Assembly (NCBI RefSeq): GCF_022825805.1
Contig: NZ_JAJDWC010000028.1
Coordinates: forward strand, 62,001 to 126,000
From: Phaeobacter sp.
GTDB lineage: Bacteria > Pseudomonadota > Alphaproteobacteria > Rhodobacterales > Rhodobacteraceae
Direction: 5' to 3'
Length of the DNA stretch: 64,000 nt
Within the stretch, counting starts at the first letter, position 1, and each line of letters starts with the position of its first letter. A model generated the notes under the pieces. It did no database searches. It worked only from the letters and a program-made list of their open reading frames with translations, and was not told where the DNA came from. Shown one piece after another: positions 49,098 to 57,851 of the stretch. The position numbers and the translations under genes were made by a program.

Positions 49098-50264
49098 TCA
49101 GCTTGGGGGCATACGTCGTTCGACCAATTCAGCAAACCAGCTACAGCCGAGCGGGATGGCATCATCGTCAAACACATACGCGGGATGATGACACATCGCA
49201 GTATCTCCATTTCCCAGAAAGATATAGGCGCCGGGGCGTTCTTCCAGCATGTAGGCGAAATCTTCGGATGGCATGATGGGATCGGTGGCATCATCTACAT
49301 TGGCGGACACCGCGCGCGCGGCCTCCGCCGCATAGGCCGTCTGCGCCTCGGAATTCACCGTCACGGGATAGCCCGGTGTCCAGACCACCTCTGCCTGCGC
49401 GCCATAGGCTGTTGCGATATCCTGCGCGATGCGGCGCACGCGCTCTTCGGCCTTGCTGCGCCATTCGGAGGCCAGCGTGCGCACGGTGCCCTGCAGCCGG
49501 GCGGTATGGGCAATGACGTTGGAGGCCGTGCTGTCGGTTTCAAACGTTCCAACGGTCAGCACCACGGATTTCAATGGATCCACGTTGCGCGCCACCACCG
49601 ATTGCAGCGAGACGACGATTTGTGCCGCCACCAAAGTGGTATCAACCGCCTCATGCGGCGTGGCAGCGTGACCGCCAACGCCCGTCACGGTGATTTCAAA
49701 CTCATCCGAGGACGCCAGCAAAGGTCCCGGACGGATGGCAAAGCTGCCAACCGGAATGCCCGGCGCATTGTGCAGCCCGTAAACCTCCTGAATGTTCCAA
49801 CGATCCATCAGACCATCCTGACACATCGCAAGACCACCGGCGCCGCCTTCTTCGGCGGGCTGAAAAATCAGCACAACGCGGCCGTCAAAATTGCGCGTCT
49901 CGGCCAGATATTTGGCGGTGCCCATCAGGATTGAGGTATGCCCGTCATGGCCACAGGCATGCATCAGTCCCGGTTTGGTAGAGGCATATTCAAGCCCCGT
50001 GGCTTCGGTGATCGGCAGCGCATCCATATCAGCGCGCAGGCCAATCACCCGACCAGATGTATTGGTTTTTCCGTCAATCACCGCCACCACACCTGTGCGC
50101 CCGATGCCCGTTGTAATGTCGGTGATCCCAAACCCGCGCAGTTTTTCCACGACGAAAGCGGCGGTTTCATGCACATCATACATCAGTTCAGGGTGCTGAT
50201 GCAGATGATGGCGCCAAGCGGTGATTTCGCCATGCATGTCGGCGAGACGGTTTTTGATCGGCAT
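49098..50264 (-). CDS. M20 family metallo-amidohydrolase, paralogue 3
   Basis: A 388-residue third copy. It shares the opening MPIKNRLADMHGEITAWRHH and the HACGHDGHTSILMG and FQPAEEGGAGGLAM loops. It is more divergent than the others: the sequence before the ED metal ligand reads MPSEDFAYML instead of MGGEDF. That changes two glycines near the active site, while the Glu-Asp pair stays. It is the first of the three in the direction of transcription, separated from the ArgE-like gene by a 244-base structured gap. Confidence 0.86.
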   Translation of the reverse strand: MPIKNRLADMHGEITAWRHHLHQHPELMYDVHETAAFVVEKLRGFGITDITTGIGRTGVVAVIDGKTNTSGRVIGLRADMDALPITEATGLEYASTKPGLMHACGHDGHTSILMGTAKYLAETRNFDGRVVLIFQPAEEGGAGGLAMCQDGLMDRWNIQEVYGLHNAPGIPVGSFAIRPGPLLASSDEFEITVTGVGGHAATPHEAVDTTLVAAQIVVSLQSVVARNVDPLKSVVLTVGTFETDSTASNVIAHTARLQGTVRTLASEWRSKAEERVRRIAQDIATAYGAQAEVVWTPGYPVTVNSEAQTAYAAEAARAVSANVDDATDPIMPSEDFAYMLEERPGAYIFLGNGDTAMCHHPAYVFDDDAIPLGCSWFAELVERRMPPS

Positions 50265-50349
50265 AGTCTCTCTTTCCTCGTCTAACCCTATCCGGCCGTG
50301 AGTGAACCCATTTGAACCAACTCACCCCTGGACATCAAAAACGGGGCCA

Positions 50350-50412
50350 TTGGCGCTGCCAGCCAAACACGGCTCCATCCGGGTGGCTGATCGACCTTAG
50401 TGGCAGCGCTAA
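50350..50412. repeat. Inverted repeat TGGCAGCGCYAA upstream of the M20 trio
   Basis: TGGCAGCGCTAA (50401-50412) has an inverted near-copy TGGCAGCGCCAA on the other strand (50361-50350). A smaller pair, AGCCA (50361-50365) and TGGCT (50384-50388), nests inside. It may be a pair of repressor sites or a folded leader. Confidence 0.5.
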
Positions 50413-50455
50413 CGTAAACATGCGCCACCGTCCGTCAATTCATGTGTTTTATCAA

Positions 50456-50477
50456 GCGACGGCAAAAATGCCGTCGC
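50456..50477 (-). terminator. Hairpin after the ArgE-like gene
   Basis: GCGACGGCA (50456-50464) and TGCCGTCGC (50469-50477) form a perfect 9-bp stem with an A4/T4 loop, 31 bases past the stop of the ArgE-like gene. The tail has few T, so termination may be partial. Confidence 0.5.
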
Positions 50478-50508
50478 GTCGAAATACTATGCGGTAGGGC
50501 GGAACCGC

Positions 50509-51672
50509 TCAGGCCAGCCGGTCCAATAGATCCTGCAAGAACCGCTGTCCCGCATTGAACTGTGCGACCTCGATAAACTCGTTCGGCTGATGGGCCTGCG
50601 CGATATCGCCGGGGCCACAGATCACGGCGGAATACCCGGCCTCCTGAAATTGCCCGGCTTCGGTGCCGTAGCTTACCGTGTGATTGGCGTTGTCGCCGGT
50701 GATCGAGCGTACCAGACTTTCCGCCTCGCCATCGGTTTCAGGGACCAGCGGCGGCACATAGAAATCCCTGTGCACATCGATGCGTGTCTCGGGGCGGATT
50801 TTTTTCATCTCTGCCTCGACTTCGCGGACACGGGCGAAATAGGCCTGTTGCCACTGATCCGCGGTTTCGCCGGGCACCAGACGGAAATCCATCATGAATT
50901 TGCAGTCTTTTGCAGTGATGTTGTGGGCGGTTCCACCTTCGATCATCCCCACGTGGCAGGTGGTGAATGGCGGCTCAAAGCGCGCTGCAACCTCGTTGGG
51001 GGTCTGTGCGGCGTTCTCGCTGTTGCGCTGATTGGCCCAATCGACCAGACGCGCCCCTTCCATGATCGCGCTGACACCGGTTGGCTGGAGCGAACTGTGG
51101 ACCTCGAACCCAACAACATGTGTATCAAAGCCAACACTGCCTTTGTGCCCGGTGACGGCCTCCATGGTTGAGGGTTCCCCAACAATGACGCAGGAGCCCT
51201 TGGGCAGGATTTTCTGCATTGCCTCAATCATCGGCGGGGCGCCAGTGCAGCCGACTTCCTCGTCGAAGCTGAGCGCGAGCTGCAACGGACGGCGCAGCCC
51301 GCGATAATGCCCGGCGACCAGTGCCCAAACCGCGAGCGCGTCAAAGCCCTTCATATCGCAGGTGCCGCGGCCAAAGTATTTTCCATCCCGCTCTACGACC
51401 GTGAAGGGATCGCTATCCCAGGGCTGGCCATCCACTGGCACCACATCGGTGTGGCCGGACAGGACAACAGCCCCCTCCACCTCAGGGCCGACATGGGCAA
51501 ACAACGCCGCTTTGTGCGGCTGCTCGGGGTCCACCGAGCGGTGGGCGGTGATCCCATGGCTGCCCAGATAATCCTGAACCCAATCAATCAACGGCAGATT
51601 GGTGTCCCGGCTGACCGTGGGAAACGACACCAGCGCCGTCATGATTTCTAAGGGAGTGAGTTGCTTGGCCAT
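50509..51672 (-). CDS. ArgE/DapE-type M20 deacylase (acetylornithine deacetylase-like)
   Basis: I start at the ATG at 51672 (MAKQLTPLEIMTALVSFPTV); a TTG 21 bases upstream is the weaker option. The 387 residues have the M20A pattern: VLSGHTDVVPVDGQPW (His and Asp ligands), GRGTCDMKGFDALAVW, and SFDEEVGCTGAPPM with the catalytic Glu. ArgE removes acetyl from N-acetylornithine, and relatives act on other N-acyl amino acids. Beside a peptide transporter, a catabolic deacylase is at least as likely as arginine synthesis. It lies 17 bases after the ABC ATPase gene in the same orientation. Confidence 0.83.
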   Translation of the reverse strand: MAKQLTPLEIMTALVSFPTVSRDTNLPLIDWVQDYLGSHGITAHRSVDPEQPHKAALFAHVGPEVEGAVVLSGHTDVVPVDGQPWDSDPFTVVERDGKYFGRGTCDMKGFDALAVWALVAGHYRGLRRPLQLALSFDEEVGCTGAPPMIEAMQKILPKGSCVIVGEPSTMEAVTGHKGSVGFDTHVVGFEVHSSLQPTGVSAIMEGARLVDWANQRNSENAAQTPNEVAARFEPPFTTCHVGMIEGGTAHNITAKDCKFMMDFRLVPGETADQWQQAYFARVREVEAEMKKIRPETRIDVHRDFYVPPLVPETDGEAESLVRSITGDNANHTVSYGTEAGQFQEAGYSAVICGPGDIAQAHQPNEFIEVAQFNAGQRFLQDLLDRLA

Positions 51673-51689
51673 GTTCAATATCCGTTGTT

Positions 51690-53510
51690 TCAATACCCGC
51701 TGTCCGTCATCAAAACCAAATGGCCCGGCGCGACCTCCATATATTGGGAGGGTTCGGGGTTGTAATTCAGATCATGAATGGGCGACGGGATGGGTTTAAA
51801 ATTAAGATCTTTTTCTGACTTTCGCTGATTGGGATCAGCGATTGGCACCGCTTTCATCAAGGCCTGCGTATAGGCGTGCTGCGGGTTTTCAAACACGCGC
51901 GCTCTGGGTCCGATTTCGACAATCCGGCCCAGATACATCACCCCCACCTGATGGGACACGCGCTCCACCACCGCCATGTCGTGGCTGATGAACAGGAACG
52001 ACAGTCCCAGTTCGGATTGCAACTCCATCATCAGGTTCAGCACCTGCGCCTGCACCGACACATCCAGCGCCGACACCGCCTCATCCGCGACGATCAGCTT
52101 CGGGTTCAGTGCAAGCGCACGGGCGATGGCAATACGCTGACGCTGGCCACCGGACATTTCATGCGGGAAACGCCGCATGAAGCTGCGTGGCAATTGGACC
52201 CTATCAAATAGGCTCGCCACCCGGTCTTGCAGCTCCGAGCCTGAGGCCAGACCATAGTTCAGCATGGGTTCTGCGACCTGATCCATCAGCTGCATCTGCG
52301 GATTGAGCGAGGCAAAAGGATCCTGGAAGATCATCTGCATATCTTGCCGGGCCTTGTGCAGCGCGCTCTGGTTCAGCGACAGGATGTCCTGCCCCTGAAA
52401 GGTGATCGTGCCACTTTGCGGCTCCACCAGCCGCAAGATGGAGCGCCCGGCAGAGGATTTACCGCATCCAGATTCCCCGACAAGCGACAGTGTCTGCCCC
52501 TTGAAGACCTGAAAGGACACATCCTCCACCGCGTGCACGTTGGCAACCGTGCGCCGCAGCAGCCCCCCTTTGACCGGGAAACGGGTCGTGAGGTTCTTCA
52601 CATCAAGGATAACCTCATCCGAGCCTTTGATCGGGTCGAGCTTTTGATCCTCGACCCCCATCAGCTTCATCGGCTCTGGGTAGGCTTTCCCCTGCATTTC
52701 CCCCAATTTCGGCACCGCCGCCAACAGGGATTTGGTGTAATCATGTTGCGGGTCGTCAAAGATCTCCTGAACGGTGCCCTCTTCGACCTTGTTGCCGCGG
52801 TACATCACCACAACCCGGTCCGCCATCTGCGCGACCACGGCCATGTCATGGGTGATGAACATCACTGCGGTTCCGGTTTCGCGTTTCAGGCGATCCATCA
52901 GCGCCAGAATTTCCGCCTGGATCGTCACATCCAGCGCGGTGGTGGGTTCATCTGCGATCAACAAGCGCGGCTCACAGGCCAGAGCCATGGCAATCACGAC
53001 GCGCTGGCGCATCCCGCCGGACAATTCATGCGGATATTGTTTCAAACGGCGCTCTGGCTCGGGGATGCGCACCTGACGCAGCAGTTCCAGCGCGCGCGTC
53101 TCCGCCTCAGCCGCCGTCATGTTTTTGTGGATCCGCAGGCCTTCGGTCAGTTGGCGGCCAACAGTGAACACCGGGTTCAGCGCCGTCATCGGCTCCTGAA
53201 AGATCATGCCGATCTCATTGCCGCGGATCTGTTTCATCAGGCTCTGATCGGTATCCCCAAGATCAACAGAGGACCCATCGCGGCGATCGAACAAAAGTTG
53301 ACCTGACGTTATGTCGCCGCCGCCGAATTCGACCAAACGCATCAAAGACAGGGAGGAGACCGACTTGCCCGAACCAGATTCGCCAACAATGCAGACGGTT
53401 TCGCCCGGTTTCACATCAAATGAAACATCCTGCACCCCCACAACTGGCCCATCTTTTGTTTGGAACTCCACGCGGAGTCCTTTGATTTGTGCGATTGGCT
53501 GGTCCAGCAC
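51690..53510 (-). CDS. Dual ATP-binding protein of a peptide ABC transporter
   Basis: A 606-residue protein with two nucleotide-binding domains in one chain, equal to fused DppD and DppF. The first has Walker A GESGSGKS near residues 41-48, the signature LSGGMRQR, and [12 protein letters not shown]; the second has [16 protein letters not shown] and [12 protein letters not shown]. Both also carry the C-terminal oligopeptide-type extension. They power the permeases encoded at 55726-57718. The gene is transcribed divergently from the binding-protein gene and heads the unit that includes the M20 hydrolases, linking uptake to hydrolysis. Confidence 0.93.
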   Translation of the reverse strand: MLDQPIAQIKGLRVEFQTKDGPVVGVQDVSFDVKPGETVCIVGESGSGKSVSSLSLMRLVEFGGGDITSGQLLFDRRDGSSVDLGDTDQSLMKQIRGNEIGMIFQEPMTALNPVFTVGRQLTEGLRIHKNMTAAEAETRALELLRQVRIPEPERRLKQYPHELSGGMRQRVVIAMALACEPRLLIADEPTTALDVTIQAEILALMDRLKRETGTAVMFITHDMAVVAQMADRVVVMYRGNKVEEGTVQEIFDDPQHDYTKSLLAAVPKLGEMQGKAYPEPMKLMGVEDQKLDPIKGSDEVILDVKNLTTRFPVKGGLLRRTVANVHAVEDVSFQVFKGQTLSLVGESGCGKSSAGRSILRLVEPQSGTITFQGQDILSLNQSALHKARQDMQMIFQDPFASLNPQMQLMDQVAEPMLNYGLASGSELQDRVASLFDRVQLPRSFMRRFPHEMSGGQRQRIAIARALALNPKLIVADEAVSALDVSVQAQVLNLMMELQSELGLSFLFISHDMAVVERVSHQVGVMYLGRIVEIGPRARVFENPQHAYTQALMKAVPIADPNQRKSEKDLNFKPIPSPIHDLNYNPEPSQYMEVAPGHLVLMTDSGY

Positions 53511-53830
53511 AGTGATCCCCCCTTTTTTGTCGATCCTGCCACGATGGCGGTAACATTTTTTGCCATCTTTACGCCAAAGCTGCCGGAAGCCCAGCCGATT
53601 TTTTTCTCACCCGCAAGACTTGCAATTTTTTTGAACTCTGTATTCGATGCTTGCAGTGCAGCAGAGCAAAACGTTTTTTGGCCATCTCACGTGGGTTTGA
53701 ATTTCGAACTCCGATGGGCCGCCAGACAAGTCGCCTGCAATCAGCACAGTCCGCAAATCTGCGGTCAACCAGCGGATCAAAATAGATTCGTTAAAGATAA
53801 GACACTGATGTGTCCGACAAGGAGTGTACT
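53511..53830. promoter_or_regulatory. T-tract-rich divergent intergenic region of the peptide transporter
   Basis: Runs of 6 to 7 T occur at 53523-53528, 53556-53561, 53599-53605, 53626-53632 and 53674-53679, unusual in this GC-rich window. A small hairpin, CCGCA (53751-53755) with TGCGG (53760-53764), is also present. The region must hold the promoters of both the ATPase and the binding-protein genes. I see no clear gene in it. Confidence 0.6.
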
Positions 53831-55528
53831 ATGAACATTAAGACCCTTTTGATGGGTGCGATTGCGACAACAGCGCTTGCGCCTGCCGCTTTTGCCGAAC
53901 GAGGATCTGACGGCCAGGTCAACATCATTTATTGGCAAGCCCCCTCCATTTTGAACCCGTTCCTGTCCGGCGGTACGAAAGACGTCGAATCCGCGTCTTT
54001 GGTGGTTGAGCCTCTGGCCCGCTACAACAGCTCTGGCGAATTGGTCGCCTGGCTGGTTGACGAAGTTCCCACCACCGCAAACGGCGGCGCCTCCGAAGAC
54101 CTGACCTCGATCACCTGGAAGCTCAAGAAGGGCATCAAGTGGTCTGATGGCTCTGACTTCACTTCTGCCGACGTGAAATTCACCTATGAATACTGCACCC
54201 ACCCCGAAGGTGGCTGTGCCCAGGTGACCAAATTCGAAGGTGTCACCTCCGTCGATACGCCCGACGATCACACCGTCGTCGTCAACTTTGGCGCCCCAAC
54301 CCCCTTCCCCTACGGCCCGTTTGTGGGTGGCGAAAGCCCGATCCTGCAGAAGGCACAGTTTTCCGAATGCATGGGCGCCAAAGCGCCGGAATGCACCGAA
54401 GCAAACTTCAACCCGATTGGCACCGGCCCGTTTGCTGTCGAAGAATTCAAACCAAATGACGTGATCACCTTTGTGGCGAACGATCAGTATCGTGACGCCT
54501 CCAAGCCTGCGTTCTCCCGCGTGCTGTTCAAAGGCGGCGGTGATGCAACCGCTGCGGGCCGTGCGGTGCTTGAGACCGGCGAATTCGACTACGCCTGGAA
54601 CCTGCAGCTGGCACCCGATGTGATTGCGCAGATGGAATCCGCTGGCAAAGGCAAAGCTGTCGCGGGCTTTGGTCCGCTGGTTGAGCGCCTGATGCTGAAC
54701 AACACCAACCCATCGCCGGATCTGGGCCCAGACGACCGTTCTGTCGTGCGGCCGCACCCGTTCCTGTCCGACCCCGCCGTATACAAGGCGATGTCCATGG
54801 CCATCGACCGCGAACTGCTGGTTGAAATCGGCTACGGCAAAGCCGGTAAAGTGACCTGCTCCTGGGTGCCTGCCCCTGAAGCCTATGCCATCAGCCCAGA
54901 GGGCTGCAACGTGCAGGACATCGCTGGCGCCAATGCGATGCTGGATGCTGCAGGCATCACCGACACCGATGGTGATGGCGTGCGCGAAAAAGACGGTGTG
55001 CCGCTGAAGATTCTGTACCAGACTTCCACAAACGCCGTACGTCAGGACTTCCAGGCGCTGATCAAACAGTGGTGGAGCGAAATCGGTATCGAAACCGAAC
55101 TGCGTAACATCAACGCATCCGTGTTCTTCGGTGGTGACCCAGGTTCCCCGGACACCTTCCAGAAGTTCTACGCCGATGTGGAAATGTACGCCAACACCTT
55201 CAACGGCACCGATCCGCAGTCCTATTTCGGCAACGGCCTGTGCGACAAGGCGCCATCCCCTGCAACCCAGTGGCAGGGCGAGAACATCTCCCGCTTCTGT
55301 GATGAAGAGTTCGACGCACTGCATGCAGAGCTGTCCGGCACAGCCGACATGGCGAAGCGGGTTGAAATCGGTCAGAAGCTGAACACCCTCGTGTTTGAAA
55401 AAGGCGGCATGATCCCGCTGGTGCACCGCGGCCGTCTGTCCGCACACGCCAACACCCTTGGCGGCATCGATCTGAACGTGTGGGACAGCGAACTGTGGAA
55501 CATCGCTGACTGGCATCGCGCAGAATAA
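53831..55528 (+). CDS. Peptide ABC transporter substrate-binding protein
   Basis: A 565-residue SBP_bac_5-type protein starting at the ATG at 53831, with a GGAG about 7 bases before it. The signal peptide is MNIKTLLMGAIATTALAPAA, cleaved after FA. The mature part opens GQVNIIYWQAPSILNPFLSG. It contains the conserved TSADVKFTYEYCTHPEGG and IGTGPFAVEEFKPNDVITFV segments of dipeptide/oligopeptide binding proteins. It works in the periplasm as the receptor for the permeases that follow. Six or so cysteines are spread through the middle. The ligand cannot be read; di- or oligopeptides are the default guess. Confidence 0.93.
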   Translation: MNIKTLLMGAIATTALAPAAFAERGSDGQVNIIYWQAPSILNPFLSGGTKDVESASLVVEPLARYNSSGELVAWLVDEVPTTANGGASEDLTSITWKLKKGIKWSDGSDFTSADVKFTYEYCTHPEGGCAQVTKFEGVTSVDTPDDHTVVVNFGAPTPFPYGPFVGGESPILQKAQFSECMGAKAPECTEANFNPIGTGPFAVEEFKPNDVITFVANDQYRDASKPAFSRVLFKGGGDATAAGRAVLETGEFDYAWNLQLAPDVIAQMESAGKGKAVAGFGPLVERLMLNNTNPSPDLGPDDRSVVRPHPFLSDPAVYKAMSMAIDRELLVEIGYGKAGKVTCSWVPAPEAYAISPEGCNVQDIAGANAMLDAAGITDTDGDGVREKDGVPLKILYQTSTNAVRQDFQALIKQWWSEIGIETELRNINASVFFGGDPGSPDTFQKFYADVEMYANTFNGTDPQSYFGNGLCDKAPSPATQWQGENISRFCDEEFDALHAELSGTADMAKRVEIGQKLNTLVFEKGGMIPLVHRGRLSAHANTLGGIDLNVWDSELWNIADWHRAE

Positions 55529-55546
55529 TCGGACCCATCGTCCACG

Positions 55547-55572
55547 GGGCCCCGGACCATGTGCCGGGGCCC
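55547..55572 (+). terminator. Hairpin between the binding-protein and permease genes
   Basis: GGGCCCCGG (55547-55555) and CCGGGGCCC (55564-55572) form a perfect 9-bp stem with an 8-base loop. It is likely a partial terminator or RNA-stabilising element that keeps binding-protein mRNA in excess, as in many ABC operons. Confidence 0.6.
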
Positions 55573-55725
55573 GCTGGTTTTCGCGACTTCCAGCCAGAAC
55601 AGACCTCCTCCCTTCTGCTGCACCCCGGTGCCGTCGAATAAGGCGAGTGGTTTCGTTCTCCCCGAACATGTGGGATAGGCTGGCGTGAGACTTTAAGACC
55701 TCTATTTTGCAAAGGCGCCCGGCTG

Positions 55726-56733
55726 ATGCTCACTTTTACCATCCGACGGTTGATCCTCGCAGTGCCAACGCTGCTGTTCATCAGCCTCGTGATCTTTCTG
55801 CTGTTGGAGCTCGCCCCCGGCGACCCAATGGCCCAAGTCCCGCTCACCGTTCCCCCAGAAGTCAAAGAAAAGATGCGCCTGGCCCTTGGCCTTGGCGAAC
55901 CGGTTCACATCCGCTTCTGGAAATGGCTGGTCCAGTTCTTCTGGATTGAACCACAGGTGTTGCTTGACCATTATTTTGGTACCACGTTCTCCGAGGGCGA
56001 CCTGCGGGTGATTTCCTGGCAGACCCGTTCGCCTGTCATGGACATCGTGGTGCAGCGCCTGCCTCAGACCCTGTGGGTGGTTGGCACCGCTTATGTCGTG
56101 GCCATTCTCATCGCGCTGCCCATCGGCATCTATTCGGCCTATCGGCAATACAGCTGGTTTGACCAAATGGGCACGTTTGTGTCGATGGTCGGGTTTTCCG
56201 TGCCGCCATTTTTCTCCGGTGTCTTGGTCATTGTGATCTTTTCGGTCCAGCTCGGTTGGTTCCCATCGATCTATGACACCACACTGGTGGTGGACAGTTG
56301 GGACAGCTTTGTGAAGCAGCTGCAGCAGATGATCATGCCGGTCATGGTACTGGCCCTGCAGATCACCGCCCAGCTGAGCCGCTTTATGCGCGCCTCCATG
56401 CTCGACAACCTGAACCAGGACTATGTGCGCACCGCACGCGCCAAAGGGCTGAGCGAATACATCGTAGTCATGGTGCATGTGCTGCGCAATTCGATGATCC
56501 CAGTGGTGACCGTGATCGCGCTTGGCATCCCCTCCATCTTTGGCGGGGCGATCATCACCGAACAGGTGTTCAAGGTGAATGGGATCGGCCAGTTGCTGAT
56601 CGGCGCCATCCAGGCCAACGATTTGCCGATGGTGCAAACCCTGACCTTTATCTTTGCGGTACTGATCGTGCTGTTCAACCTGATTGCCGATGTGCTCTAC
56701 GGCATTCTTGACCCGAGGATCCGCTATGACTGA
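55726..56733 (+). CDS. Peptide ABC transporter permease (DppB-type)
   Basis: A 335-residue inner membrane protein. The N-terminal helix MLTFTIRRLILAVPTLLFIS and ELAPGDPM opening are standard for DppB/OppB. About six hydrophobic segments follow, and the RTARAKGLSEYIVVMVHVLR stretch is the EAA-type loop that contacts the ATPase. GAIQANDLPMVQTLTFIFAV is near the C-terminus. It forms half of the transport channel. It overlaps the second permease by 8 bases and follows the binding-protein gene after 197 bases containing a strong hairpin. Confidence 0.93.
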   Translation: MLTFTIRRLILAVPTLLFISLVIFLLLELAPGDPMAQVPLTVPPEVKEKMRLALGLGEPVHIRFWKWLVQFFWIEPQVLLDHYFGTTFSEGDLRVISWQTRSPVMDIVVQRLPQTLWVVGTAYVVAILIALPIGIYSAYRQYSWFDQMGTFVSMVGFSVPPFFSGVLVIVIFSVQLGWFPSIYDTTLVVDSWDSFVKQLQQMIMPVMVLALQITAQLSRFMRASMLDNLNQDYVRTARAKGLSEYIVVMVHVLRNSMIPVVTVIALGIPSIFGGAIITEQVFKVNGIGQLLIGAIQANDLPMVQTLTFIFAVLIVLFNLIADVLYGILDPRIRYD

Positions 56734-57718
56734 CGCAGCAAAGCAAGAACCGCTGCAGCATTCCAACGCGCAGCAAGAAGCGGATCGCCCCACCCGCAGC
56801 CAATGGCGGGATGTCTGGGACCAGTTCAAATCGCACCGCGGCGCATTGGCGGGCGGGATGTTGTTCCTGCTCATCTGCGTCGGAGTGATCTTTGGTCCGC
56901 TGGTCTATTGGAACGATGCCCAATATCTGCCCACCGGTCGCGATTTCATTAAGTTGCGTGACATGCGCCCGGTTTATCACGGGCTTTGGGATCCTTCGGC
57001 AAAGATGAACTGGGCCTACCCGCTGGGCACTGACAACCTCGGGCGGGACACTCTGGCGCGGCTGATGTTTGGCGGGCGCGTGTCGCTTGCAGTTGGCATC
57101 GCGGCCATGGTTCTGGCCCTGCTTCTGGGCAGTCTGGTCGGCGTTCTGTCGGGCTATTTCAAAAAGCTGGACGGCCTGTTGATGCGTTTGACAGACCTGT
57201 TCCTAGCCCTGCCCCTGCTGCCGATGATCCTGGTTGCGGCCGTTTTGTTCCGCGAAAGCCTGTCCAAATCGATTGGACCAGAAGGCGGGGTCTTCGTGCT
57301 GATTGTCTGTCTGATCGGGATCACCTCGTGGATGCCGACCGCGCGCATTGTACGCGGTGATGTTCTGGCTATCAAAGAACGCGAATTTGTCCTGGCAGCC
57401 CGATCCATCGGCACCAAACCCGGCAAGATCATCAGCCGTCACATCCTGCCCAATGTGTTGTCCCCCATCATGGTGTCAGCCACGCTGGGCATTGCAACGG
57501 CAATCATCACGGAATCGGCCCTATCGTTCCTTGGCTTCGGCTTTCCGCCGGACTTCCCGACCTGGGGCCGCCTGTTGAATGACGCGGTGGACCGGATGAC
57601 GCTGTTCCCGGAACGTGTGCTCTGGCCCGGTATCCTGATCTCGCTGACGGTGTTGTCAGTGAACTACCTGGGCGACGGTCTGCGCGATGCCTTGGATCCC
57701 CGCATTCGCGGCCGCTGA
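56726..57718 (+). CDS. Peptide ABC transporter permease (DppC-type)
   Basis: I start at the ATG at 56726, overlapping the first permease by 8 bases; the frame open from 56684 lies inside that gene. The 330-residue protein has an acidic N-terminal tail and a first helix GALAGGMLFLLICVGVIFGP. AYPLGTDNLGRDTLARLMFGG leads into five more helices, and the ARSIGTKPGKIISRHILPN loop (EAA motif) precedes NVLSPIMVSATLGIA. It pairs with the first permease. A strong terminator follows. Confidence 0.93.
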   Translation: MTDAAKQEPLQHSNAQQEADRPTRSQWRDVWDQFKSHRGALAGGMLFLLICVGVIFGPLVYWNDAQYLPTGRDFIKLRDMRPVYHGLWDPSAKMNWAYPLGTDNLGRDTLARLMFGGRVSLAVGIAAMVLALLLGSLVGVLSGYFKKLDGLLMRLTDLFLALPLLPMILVAAVLFRESLSKSIGPEGGVFVLIVCLIGITSWMPTARIVRGDVLAIKEREFVLAARSIGTKPGKIISRHILPNVLSPIMVSATLGIATAIITESALSFLGFGFPPDFPTWGRLLNDAVDRMTLFPERVLWPGILISLTVLSVNYLGDGLRDALDPRIRGR

Positions 57719-57761
57719 CGCCCTGCTGCGCGGATGCCGCAAAGCGAACTAGGAAAAAGCC

Positions 57762-57790
57762 AAAGCCGACCTCTCTGGGGTCGGCTTTTT
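57762..57790 (+). terminator. Terminator of the peptide permease operon
   Basis: AAAGCCGACC (57762-57771) and GGTCGGCTTT (57779-57788) form a perfect 10-bp stem with a 7-base loop and a T5 tail. Confidence 0.9.
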
Positions 57791-57851
57791 GCTGCGGTTG
57801 CCCGCCCTTGACTGCGCGTGGGAGCAACCTCAGTACAAATCGTGTTCGGCG

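Noticed and set aside
50350..50477. Folded intergenic sequence as a riboswitch
   Set aside because: The nested stems do not match any riboswitch core that I know, and inverted operator-like halves explain the symmetry equally well.
53777..55669. 630-codon minus-strand frame opposite the binding-protein gene
   Set aside because: The plus-strand frame has a signal peptide and family motifs; the opposite frame has neither and reads as a Gly/Phe/Val-rich mirror.
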